Positions 1-5,180 of a stretch of 8,929 nucleotides of DNA are shown here, one piece after another. A program made the translations under genes and the position numbers. Origin of the DNA: an uncultured Clostridia bacterium (lineage in GTDB: Bacteria; Bacillota; Clostridia; Christensenellales; Aristaeellaceae); contig CAKUAV010000127.1 of NCBI GenBank assembly GCA_934636425.1, forward strand, positions 1-8,929, in the 5' to 3' direction. The notes under the pieces are model-generated. The model was not told where the DNA came from. It did no database searches and was given only the letters and a program-made list of their open reading frames with translations. Positions within the stretch are counted from its first letter, which is position 1. Every line of letters starts with the position of its first letter.

Positions 1-74
1 GTGAGTAGTGGGACTCGAACCCACGGTCTCCAGGGCCACAACCTAGCGCTCTAACCAACTGAGCCATACCCACC
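1..74 (-). tRNA. tRNA-His (anticodon GTG), 3' end cut by window edge
   Basis: Read on the minus strand this folds as a full cloverleaf. The acceptor arm GTGGGTA pairs with TACTCAC, the D-stem is GCTC/GAGC, the anticodon stem CTAGG/CCTGG encloses loop TTGTGGC (anticodon GTG), and the T-arm is GTGGG-TTCGAGT-CCCAC. A G at position 74 supplies the extra 5' G(-1) typical of tRNA-His, which the histidyl-tRNA synthetase reads. The matching discriminator C73 and any CCA lie just outside the window. It is 7 bp downstream of tRNA-Arg and probably cotranscribed with it. Confidence 0.96.
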
Positions 75-81
75 ATATGAA

Positions 82-155
<74 letters not shown>

Positions 156-209
156 TCGTCTATTGATTTCGGTCGCAAAGCACAAGTCAACTTCCGTCAA
201 CAGTTACCT

Positions 210-238
210 ATTATAGCACGTTTTCTTTACAGGCGCAA
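210..238 (-). promoter_or_regulatory. Vegetative promoter of the tRNA-Arg/tRNA-His unit
   Basis: On the minus strand there is a perfect TATAAT (210-215) preceded by TGC, an extended -10, with TTGCGC (233-238) exactly 17 bp upstream. Transcription should start near 203, leaving a leader of about 48 nt before tRNA-Arg. The -35 matches consensus only in its TTG, so the extended -10 probably carries much of the strength. Confidence 0.75.
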
Positions 239-260
239 TAATGCGCATAATATTTAACAT

Positions 261-299
261 GAGAAAAACCGGCTCGCATCAAAACGGTAGGCGAGCCGG
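261..299 (-). terminator. Intrinsic terminator of the lipoprotein-rph/rdgB-yfcE operon
   Basis: A 9-bp perfect GC-rich stem (269-277 with 291-299, CCGGCTCGC/GCGAGCCGG) encloses a 13-nt loop. On the minus strand it is followed by TTTTTCTC (261-268). It begins 9 bp past the phosphodiesterase stop codon, so it closes the minus-strand operon just before the tRNA promoter. Confidence 0.88.
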
Positions 300-307
300 C
301 TGAAATG

Positions 308-775
308 TCAAAGCTGAAGCTGGCGGGGCGTGAGTATGTCGCCGTTCTTTATTTCGAGCAGCGCGTATCGGCCGTCGGCGAGCGCGCCGGGATTGAGCAG
401 CAGTATGCGCCCTTCATAGCGCAGGCAGCGCAGATGGGTGTGGCCGAACAGCGCCAGCTTTACGCCCAGCTCCTCGGCGCGATAGGCGAGGGAATCGAGC
501 GTGTACTTGACGCGCAGCGTGTGGCCGTGGCACAGCAGCATGGGAACGCCCTCCAGCGTTATGACGCGCTCGGCGGGATCGCGCAGGTTGAAATCGCAGT
601 TGCCGGGCACGCTGTAGACAGGTATGTTCAGGCGTTCGTGCAGCCACTTTGCGTCGCTCTCCACATCGCCCAGGTGAATGATCGCGTCGACGTCGCCGCG
701 CATCGAGATTTCCTCGGCCAGCGACAGCAGCATGCCGCGCTCACAGTGGCTGTCCGAAACGACGATGATCTTCAT
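308..775 (-). CDS. YfcE/MJ0936-type metallophosphodiesterase
   Basis: A 155-residue calcineurin-like phosphoesterase of the small YfcE/MJ0936 class (B. subtilis YsnB relatives), which hydrolyse phosphodiester bonds with divalent metals. The physiological substrate is not settled. All family motifs are visible in order: D8-S-H10, G36-D37 in HLGDVESD, G58-N-C-D61 (Cys where GNHD is usual), C82-H-G-H85, and G111-H-T-H114. The length is normal for the family. The protein is cytosolic, with no signal or membrane segment. The ATG at 773-775 has GGGAGGAG upstream at good spacing. The gene begins 12 bp after the rph-rdgB stop and is last in the operon, ahead of the hairpin at 261-299. The B. subtilis neighbourhood rph-ysnA-ysnB has the same order, which supports the call. 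The family is secure; the reaction in the cell is not. Confidence 0.93.
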   Translation of the reverse strand: MKIIVVSDSHCERGMLLSLAEEISMRGDVDAIIHLGDVESDAKWLHERLNIPVYSVPGNCDFNLRDPAERVITLEGVPMLLCHGHTLRVKYTLDSLAYRAEELGVKLALFGHTHLRCLRYEGRILLLNPGALADGRYALLEIKNGDILTPRQLQL

Positions 776-787
776 GCGCTCCTCCCG

Positions 788-2113
788 TTACAGCTGCCTG
801 AGCAGATTTTCGATGGCGCGGGCGCGGTGCGACACGGCGTTTTTCTCGTCCATTGTCGCCTCGGCGAACGTTTTATTGAAGTCGGCGCTCAAAAACAGCG
901 GATCGTAGCCGAATCCGCCCTCGCCGCGGTATTCGCGCAGTATCCGTCCCTCGCATTCGCCGCGCGCGACGATCGGCTCATGGCCGGGCCGCACGAGCGC
1001 CATGGCGCAGGCGTAGCGGGCGGTGCGCCTGTCGTCGGGCACGTTCTCAAGCTCCTTGAGCAGCAGCTGGTTGTTGGCCTCGTCGTCGCCGTGAACGCCG
1101 CAGTAGCGCGCCGAGTGAACGCCGGGGCGGCCGTTCAGCGCGTCCACCTCGAGACCGGAATCGTCGGCGATGCAGGCGCAGCCGGTCAGCTTAAGGAGCG
1201 CGTTCGCCTTGATGAGCGCGTTTTCCTCGAATGTCGCGCCGTTTTCGTCGATGTCGGGGTCGAGCCCCAGCTCCTTCATCGAAACCACGTCGAAGCGGTC
1301 GCCCAGCAGCAGGCGCATCTCGCGCAGCTTGCCGAAGTTGCCGCTGGCCATGACCAGTCTGGGCTTGCGGGCGATGACGCTTGCCGCCTCGTCGAGCGCC
1401 TCGAGCTGTTTGTCCATCAGCGCGCCGATGCCCTCTTCGCCCAGCGCCAGCAGCGTGCCCAGCTCGCTCTTGTGCAGCGTGCGGCCCTCGCCTGTGCCCT
1501 GAATTTCGACGTATTCCATCTCGCCGGTGGCATTGTCGCGCGTCATGACCAGATTCATGTCCACCTGAGCGCGGCTGTCCTCGACGTATTCCAGATCGAG
1601 CAGCGCCGTTTCATCGACAACGCCGCAGCTCACGGCGGCCAGCTGCCGCACGACGGGCGAATCCATCATCTTGCCCTCGCGCATGAGCTTGTCCACGGCC
1701 AGGCACAGCGCCACGAACGCGCCGGTGATCGAGGCGGTGCGGGTGCCGCCGTCGGCCTGAATCACGTCGCAGTCCAGATAGATCGTGCGCTCGCCCATGC
1801 GGGTCAGATCGCAGCAGGCGCGCAGGGAGCGGCCGATCAGGCGCTGAATTTCGACAGAGCGGCCGTCGCGCTTGCCGTATTCGCGCTGCTTGCGGCGGTC
1901 GGTGGAGCCGGGCAGCATGGCGTATTCGGCGGTCAGCCAGCCCTTGCCGGCGCCCTTGAGGAACGGCGGGACGCTCTCCTCGACCGACGCGGTGCAGATG
2001 ACGCGGGTGCGGCCGCACTCGATCAGCACGGAGCCGGGCGCCATTTCAGTGTAATGCGGAATGATGTCGACGGGGCGCAGCGCGTTTTCTGCGCGGTTAT
2101 TGGGACGAGCCAT
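788..2113 (-). CDS. rph-rdgB: Bifunctional RNase PH / RdgB (XTP/dITP) pyrophosphatase fusion
   Basis: A 441-residue natural fusion of two enzymes that are usually separate. Residues 1-245 are RNase PH, a phosphorolytic 3'-to-5' exoribonuclease that trims tRNA 3' ends: the RDGRSVEIQRLIGR segment at 82-95, QADGGTRTA at 119-127, and EDSRAQVDMN at 178-187 are intact. Residues 250-441 are an RdgB/HAM1 pyrophosphatase that cleaves XTP, ITP and dITP to monophosphates and PPi: ASGN at 256-259, TFEENALIKA at 294-303, ADDSGLEVDA at 316-325, GRPGVHSARY at 328-337, GFGYDP at 400-405, and EKNAVSHR at 423-430. The linker is only a few residues and there is no stop or frameshift at the join. The ATG at 2111-2113 follows AAGGAGG with 10-nt spacing; this ribosome site overlaps the stop of the upstream lipoprotein gene, suggesting translational coupling. 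In B. subtilis the two functions are adjacent genes (rph, ysnA). Confidence 0.96.
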   Translation of the reverse strand: MARPNNRAENALRPVDIIPHYTEMAPGSVLIECGRTRVICTASVEESVPPFLKGAGKGWLTAEYAMLPGSTDRRKQREYGKRDGRSVEIQRLIGRSLRACCDLTRMGERTIYLDCDVIQADGGTRTASITGAFVALCLAVDKLMREGKMMDSPVVRQLAAVSCGVVDETALLDLEYVEDSRAQVDMNLVMTRDNATGEMEYVEIQGTGEGRTLHKSELGTLLALGEEGIGALMDKQLEALDEAASVIARKPRLVMASGNFGKLREMRLLLGDRFDVVSMKELGLDPDIDENGATFEENALIKANALLKLTGCACIADDSGLEVDALNGRPGVHSARYCGVHGDDEANNQLLLKELENVPDDRRTARYACAMALVRPGHEPIVARGECEGRILREYRGEGGFGYDPLFLSADFNKTFAEATMDEKNAVSHRARAIENLLRQL

Positions 2114-2128
2114 GGTTTATATTCCTCC

Positions 2129-3067
2129 TTATCGATCGACCGCGTTGGCGGCGGTCAGTGCGTTTTTCAGCGCGCGGGCGTTTTCCAGCATGATGCGTTC
2201 GTAAGCCTCTGTGTCGCCGTCGGCCTGATGGGTCATGAGCGTGTCCAGCCGCGCCACGGCATATCCCGCCTGAACGAGCGCGGTTTCGAGGCTTTCAGGG
2301 GCCTGCTTTTCGATCAGCACGACGCGCGCGTCTGAAGCCGCCAGATCATTCATCAGCGCTTCGAGATCGTTGTCGACCGGCTCGCTGCCCGGCTCGCGGC
2401 TGAGGTCGGCCGAGACACTCAGGCCGCATTCCTCGGCGAAATAGGCAAGTCCCTCGTGCAGGCAGGCGACGGGCAGATGGGGCGCGCCGGCCATGAGCGC
2501 GCTGATCTCTCCGGCCAGCAGCTCAAGGCGCATTATGAAGCCGTTCATGTTCTCGATGTAGTCCCCGGCATAGCGCTCGTCCAGCTGCGCCAGGCCGTGG
2601 CCGAGGGAGAGCGTCATTTCGATCGCGCCCGGCACGCTCAGAAACAGCCAGGGATTGGGGCCGTCGGTGTGCGCGCTCTCTTCATTGACGGCGACGCCGT
2701 TGTCGCGCAGCGTGCGCCCCTCGAGCAGCGTCAGAAGCGCAGGGCCGTCCGTCGCGCTGTTCAGCGCCGTCTCGAAGCTCTCAAAGCCGCGTCCGGCGAT
2801 GATGAAGGCGTCCTGCTGGGCGATTATGGCGGCGTCCCAGTTGGAGAGCGCATAGGTGCGCGGGCAGCCGTCCTGCGGCTGTACAAGGCAGCCCAGCGTG
2901 AGGGCGGGCACGTCCTCGGTCACATTGACGGCGAGGGCATAGAGCGGATAAAAGCTGGTCATGACATAGATGGGATCGTCGGCGCTCTCGTCCATAATGG
3001 AGCAGCCGGCGAGCGCCACGGCCAGCGAAAGCGCCAGACACAGCGGCGCAAGCAGGCGTTTTTTCAT
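2129..3067 (-). CDS. ZnuA/TroA-like lipoprotein with substituted metal ligands
   Basis: A 312-residue lipoprotein resembling cluster A-I (Zn/Mn) ABC substrate-binding proteins. A lipoprotein signal is at 1-22 (MKKR, hydrophobic core, lipobox LAGC with C22), then MTSFYPLYALA at 36-46, typical of the family start. The usual first ligand motif DPH reads CPR (68-70), and the usual HxW reads NPW (138-140). The third and fourth ligand positions look kept: H204 in LHEGLAYFAEECGL, and D275 in LDTL. Two of four canonical ligands are therefore gone, and ordinary zinc or manganese capture is doubtful. No permease or ATPase gene is beside it. I chose the ATG at 3065-3067 because AAAGGA lies 9 nt upstream and the lipoprotein signal begins there; the ATG 13 codons earlier falls inside the -10 box. 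It is first in the operon with rph-rdgB, the place held in B. subtilis by another lipoprotein gene, gerM. The ligand assignments rest on alignment by eye. Confidence 0.85.
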   Translation of the reverse strand: MKKRLLAPLCLALSLAVALAGCSIMDESADDPIYVMTSFYPLYALAVNVTEDVPALTLGCLVQPQDGCPRTYALSNWDAAIIAQQDAFIIAGRGFESFETALNSATDGPALLTLLEGRTLRDNGVAVNEESAHTDGPNPWLFLSVPGAIEMTLSLGHGLAQLDERYAGDYIENMNGFIMRLELLAGEISALMAGAPHLPVACLHEGLAYFAEECGLSVSADLSREPGSEPVDNDLEALMNDLAASDARVVLIEKQAPESLETALVQAGYAVARLDTLMTHQADGDTEAYERIMLENARALKNALTAANAVDR

Positions 3068-3104
3068 AGCGGCATATCCTTTTTGAAAGACTATTGCGAT
3101 CTTC

Positions 3105-3113
3105 ATTATAGCA
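3105..3113 (-). promoter_or_regulatory. Extended -10 promoter of the lipoprotein-rph/rdgB-yfcE operon
   Basis: On the minus strand there is TGC directly followed by TATAAT, a perfect extended -10 element. No good -35 is present 17 bp upstream, so the TG extension or an activator may be needed. The predicted start near 3098 gives a leader of about 30 nt to the ATG at 3067. Confidence 0.65.
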
Positions 3114-3117
3114 CAGC

Positions 3118-3162
3118 CGCGCCGCTTTATGGGTTAAACTTTTGAAGCGGAAATGCGGCGCG
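3118..3162. repeat. Inverted repeat in the divergent control region
   Basis: Arms CGCGCCGC (3118-3125) and GCGGCGCG (3155-3162) are perfect reverse complements 29 nt apart. A shorter nested pair, CCGCTT (3122-3127) and AAGCGG (3145-3150), allows an alternative pairing. One arm lies in the spacer just upstream of the lipoprotein-operon -10. It could be an operator or a chance GC-rich palindrome; it has no U-tract on either strand. Confidence 0.45.
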
Positions 3163-3167
3163 AAATC

Positions 3168-3194
3168 TGTCGGACGTTTGGCTGTCATTCGACG
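3168..3194. promoter_or_regulatory. Possible Spo0A-binding sites (0A boxes) upstream of spoIIA
   Basis: TGTCGGA at 3168-3174 and TTCGACG at 3188-3194 each differ at one position from the 0A box TGTCGAA (the second in reverse orientation). They lie 22-48 bp upstream of the sigma-H-type -35, where phosphorylated Spo0A activates spoIIA in B. subtilis. A 7-bp motif with one mismatch occurs often by chance, so position is the main support. Confidence 0.4.
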
Positions 3195-3215
3195 AAAGAA
3201 GCCTTTATTCGTTCA

Positions 3216-3242
3216 AGGAAATATATTTGCAATCATCGAAAC
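3216..3242 (+). promoter_or_regulatory. Sigma-H-type promoter of the spoIIA operon
   Basis: AGGAAAT (3216-3222) fits the sigma-H -35 core AGGAWWW. After a 12-bp spacer comes ATCGAAAC (3235-3242), close to the sigma-H -10 RnnGAATWW. The spoIIA operon of B. subtilis is transcribed by sigma-H RNA polymerase with Spo0A, so the match is where expected. No sigma-A promoter with a good -10 is seen in front of spoIIAA. Confidence 0.65.
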
Positions 3243-3275
3243 AGAAGAGGAGTGAAGAGACGGGAGGTGTCTGAT

Positions 3276-3581
3276 TTGCTGCAATACGAAAAAAAGAACG
3301 GGATATTGCTGGTTCGCCTGTCGGGAGAACTGGATCATCACTGTGCGGCGGCCATCCGTGAAGAGCTGGACGCGCTGATTGAAGAGAGCGGCGCGCGGCG
3401 GCTGGTGTTCGACCTGAGCGATCTAACGTTCATGGACAGCTCGGGCATCGGCATGATGATCGGCCGCTATAAGCGAATGCGCAGCCGCGGCGGCACGATG
3501 GGCGTCATGCCGGGCAACGCGCGCATCGAGCGGATGATGGAACTGTCGGGACTGTATCAGATCGTCGACAAGCTGGCGTAG
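3276..3581 (+). CDS. spoIIAA: Anti-sigma-F factor antagonist SpoIIAA (TTG start)
   Basis: A 101-residue STAS-domain protein. Unphosphorylated SpoIIAA binds SpoIIAB and frees sigma F in the forespore; SpoIIAB phosphorylates it on a serine, and SpoIIE removes the phosphate. The family signature RLSGELDHH is at 14-22. The phosphoacceptor loop FMDSSGIG is at 52-59, with S55 equivalent to B. subtilis Ser58. GRYK follows at 62-65 and ELSGLYQI near the C-terminus. I chose the TTG at 3276-3278 because GGGAGGTG lies about 8 nt upstream and homology begins there. The frame stays open back to an ATG at 3153, but that would run through the promoter and gives a non-homologous extension. The protein ends about 13 residues earlier than B. 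subtilis SpoIIAA. It is 9 bp upstream of spoIIAB. Confidence 0.95.
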   Translation: MLQYEKKNGILLVRLSGELDHHCAAAIREELDALIEESGARRLVFDLSDLTFMDSSGIGMMIGRYKRMRSRGGTMGVMPGNARIERMMELSGLYQIVDKLA

Positions 3582-3590
3582 GAGGGCAAT

Positions 3591-4043
3591 ATGGAGATAG
3601 TGAATGAAATGCGGCTGGACTTTCGGTCCTGCCCGGAAAACGAAGCGCTGGCGCGCATGGTGATCAGCGCGTTCATAATGCCGGTCAATCCCACGCTGGA
3701 GCAGCTGGGCGACGTCAAGACGGCGGTCTCCGAGGCGGTGACCAACGCCATCGTCCACGGCTATCGCGGCACGAGCGGACTGGTGCGGCTGCGCGCATGG
3801 CTGGATCGATCGGGCGGACTGACGGTCGAGATAGCCGACAAGGGCTGCGGCATAAAGGACGTCGAGCGGGCGAGGCAGCCGTTTTACACCACGATGGAGG
3901 AATCGGAGCGCTCGGGCATGGGGTTTACCGTGATGGAGACGTTCATGGACGACGTAGAGGTGTTTTCGCAGCCCGAAAACGGCACAATCGTGCGCATGAA
4001 GAAGCAGCTGACCGCGCCCTGCATACTCGCGCGGGAGGCGTGA
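3591..4043 (+). CDS. spoIIAB: Anti-sigma-F factor / serine kinase SpoIIAB
   Basis: A 150-residue GHKL-fold protein that binds and inhibits sigma F and phosphorylates SpoIIAA with ATP. Key elements are conserved: E48, T51 and N52 in SEAVTNAIVHGY (the N-box, magnesium and catalytic residues), the G1 box D83-K-G-C-G87, the ARQPFYTT segment at 94-101 with the ATP lid, and SERSGMGFTVME at 105-116 (G2 region). R22 corresponds to B. subtilis Arg20 at the sigma-F/SpoIIAA interface. The ATG at 3591 has GGAGGG 5 nt upstream, directly after the spoIIAA stop. Its stop codon overlaps the sigF start, which helps keep the anti-sigma and sigma factor in proportion. It aligns by eye with the B. subtilis protein over nearly its whole length. 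Confidence 0.97.
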   Translation: MEIVNEMRLDFRSCPENEALARMVISAFIMPVNPTLEQLGDVKTAVSEAVTNAIVHGYRGTSGLVRLRAWLDRSGGLTVEIADKGCGIKDVERARQPFYTTMEESERSGMGFTVMETFMDDVEVFSQPENGTIVRMKKQLTAPCILAREA

Positions 4044-4747
4044 GGCAGGAAACGCGCGGCGATCACGAGCTGATCGAAGCCATACGCCGGGGCGACGAGG
4101 CGGCGCTGTCGGCCATGATGGAAAAGCACGACGCGCTGGTTCACTATGTCGTCAAGCGATTCGAGGGACGCGGCCGCGAGCGCGATGATCTGGTGCAGCT
4201 GGGGCGGCTCGGGCTGATCAAGGCGGTGCGCAATTTCGATCCGGAGGGCTATCAGGTGCGCTTTTCGACCTATGCCGTGCCGCTCATAATGGGCGAGATA
4301 CGCCGCTTTCTGCGCGACGACAACCAGATTCACGTCGCGCGCTCCATCCGAGAAAACGCCGCCCGCCTCATGCGATTGCGCGAGGAACTGGGCGACGACA
4401 CGCCGGTGGAGGAGCTGGCGCGGCGGCTGTCGCTCTCCCGGGAGGATACGCTGCTGGCTCTGGAATCGGGCTATGCCGTGCGCTCGCTCAGCGAGCCGCT
4501 TGCGGGCGACGGCAGTCTCCTTCTCGAGGACACCATCGGCGAGGACAAAACGGGCGACGTGCTCATGCGCATCGATCTGGAGGCCATGCTCGGCAGGCTC
4601 GAGCCGAAGGAGCGCGAGTTGATCAGGCGGCGCTATTTTCTCGATCAGACGCAGACGCGCATCGCCGCTGAGCTGGGCATGACGCAGGTGCAGGTGTCGC
4701 GCATGGAGAGCCGCGTGCTCAAGCGCCTGCGCGCCATGGCGGGATGA
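4040..4747 (+). CDS. sigF: Forespore sigma factor SigF (SpoIIAC), GTG start
   Basis: A 235-residue sigma-70 family factor, the first forespore-specific sigma factor. Region 2 spans about 30-100, with DDLVQLGRLGLIKAV (49-63), FDPEGYQVRFSTYAVPLIMGEI broken across 66-87, and the RFLRDD end typical of SigF/SigG. Region 3 lies about 101-145. Region 4 has a helix-turn-helix at 205-230 (TQTRIAAELGMTQVQVS). The GTG at 4040-4042 shares a GTGA overlap with the spoIIAB stop. It is the only nearby start that keeps the N-terminal segment homologous to SigF, but its GGGAGG is only 1-2 nt away, so reinitiation by ribosomes leaving spoIIAB is likely. SigF rather than SigG is favoured by the two spoIIA genes in front. 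A terminator follows immediately, so no spoVA genes are in the same transcript. Confidence 0.96.
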   Translation: MRQETRGDHELIEAIRRGDEAALSAMMEKHDALVHYVVKRFEGRGRERDDLVQLGRLGLIKAVRNFDPEGYQVRFSTYAVPLIMGEIRRFLRDDNQIHVARSIRENAARLMRLREELGDDTPVEELARRLSLSREDTLLALESGYAVRSLSEPLAGDGSLLLEDTIGEDKTGDVLMRIDLEAMLGRLEPKERELIRRRYFLDQTQTRIAAELGMTQVQVSRMESRVLKRLRAMAG

Positions 4748-4753
4748 ATGCAA

Positions 4754-4800
4754 AAAACGCCGCGCCGGAGGAAGATATGTCCTCGCGGGCGCGGCGTTTT
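4754..4800. terminator. Strong hairpin terminator after sigF, likely bidirectional
   Basis: A perfect 13-bp stem (4754-4766 with 4788-4800, AAAACGCCGCGCC paired with its complement) continues into an inner 5-bp stem GAGGA/TCCTC (4768-4772 with 4780-4784). The stem ends in TTTT on the plus strand and in TTTTTT (4752-4757) on the minus strand. It begins 6 bp after the sigF stop. On the minus strand it would also end transcripts coming from the 42-residue ORF. Confidence 0.88.
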
Positions 4801-4822
4801 CAGCCGGATTCAGTTCGATGTT

Positions 4823-4868
4823 CGTCCTGCAAATTCCCCGATTAATGCTTGCGCCTTCTATTTGTCAG
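4823..4868. repeat. Imperfect 46-bp direct repeat, copy A
   Basis: It aligns without gaps to 5012-5057 with 31 of 46 identical positions; the first 25 bp match at 21 of 25. Copy A covers the last codons and stop of the 42-residue minus-strand ORF and about 20 bp beyond it. Most of the similarity lies after the stop codon. Confidence 0.6.
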
Positions 4869-4970
4869 GTCCATGAAAAAGTCAATCAGATCAATCCCGA
4901 CGCCCGTTAGCTTACCCATGAGACAAGATATAAAAATAACGATCGCAAGCCAGAATAAAAGATCTATCAT
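4842..4970 (-). CDS. 42-residue single-pass membrane protein, function unknown
   Basis: Minus-strand ORF from the ATG at 4968-4970 to the TAA at 4842-4844. GAGGTG lies 8 nt before the ATG. The protein begins MIDLLFWLAIVIFISCLMGK, so residues 3-18 form a very hydrophobic span. A second, weaker amphipathic stretch (LTGVGIDLIDFFMDL, 21-35) follows, and the tail is basic, NRRRKH. This layout suits a small inner-membrane protein, a holin-like peptide or a type I toxin-like peptide, but I recognise no specific family. No convincing promoter is seen in the 210 bp between it and the carboxypeptidase gene upstream, so it may be read through from 5873. Downstream lies the hairpin at 4754-4800. The good ribosome site and the coherent membrane profile argue that it is real; length alone would not. 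Confidence 0.6.
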   Translation of the reverse strand: MIDLLFWLAIVIFISCLMGKLTGVGIDLIDFFMDLTNRRRKH

Positions 4971-5011
4971 TGTCCGAACACCTCATTTTTCTTTTCCCGT
5001 CTGCCGATATG

Positions 5012-5057
5012 CGTCCTGAAAATCCCCTGATTTATGGGCTGTGCTTTTGTCCGTCAG
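5012..5057. repeat. Imperfect 46-bp direct repeat, copy B
   Basis: The partner of 4823-4868 in the same orientation, lying 42 bp upstream of the micro-ORF start. In the minus-strand frame corresponding to the micro-ORF, copy B reads LTDKSTAHKSGDFQDA and then stays open to a TGA at 4983-4985 beside the micro-ORF ribosome site. It has no start codon of its own, so it looks like a decayed gene end. Otherwise 4971-5180 holds no recognisable gene, only a weak ATGCTT/AAGCAT hairpin at 5087-5107. Confidence 0.6.
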
Positions 5058-5180
5058 CGGCGGAAAATGTCAAACAGCCCGCCGGCATGCTTTCTTTTTC
5101 CAAGCATCCATACTGTCCATGACCCATCGGAGAGGAGAAGCCGCACTTGCAAAATGGCGCCGCGCTGAATCGGGGGGCGT

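Noticed and set aside
305..2335. Plus-strand open frame of 676 codons
   Set aside because: It lies antisense to the phosphodiesterase and the RNase PH-RdgB gene, whose motifs are intact. The product is Ala/Val/Gln/Arg/His-rich with no domain, and the G/C third-position bias of the real genes removes stops on the opposite strand.
3068..3106. Upstream ATG start for the lipoprotein gene
   Set aside because: The ATG at 3104-3106 overlaps the TATAAT at 3105-3110 and would place a charged stretch before the lipoprotein signal. The start at 3067 has a ribosome site and a clean lipobox.
3884..4753. Minus-strand open frame of 289 codons
   Set aside because: It runs opposite sigF and the end of spoIIAB, which are unmistakable; the translation is His/Arg/Ala-rich without a domain.
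5068..5073. TTGACA on the minus strand as a promoter for the 42-residue ORF
   Set aside because: No -10 resembling TATAAT lies 16-18 bp downstream (the sequence there is ACAAAA), so the hexamer alone is not enough.
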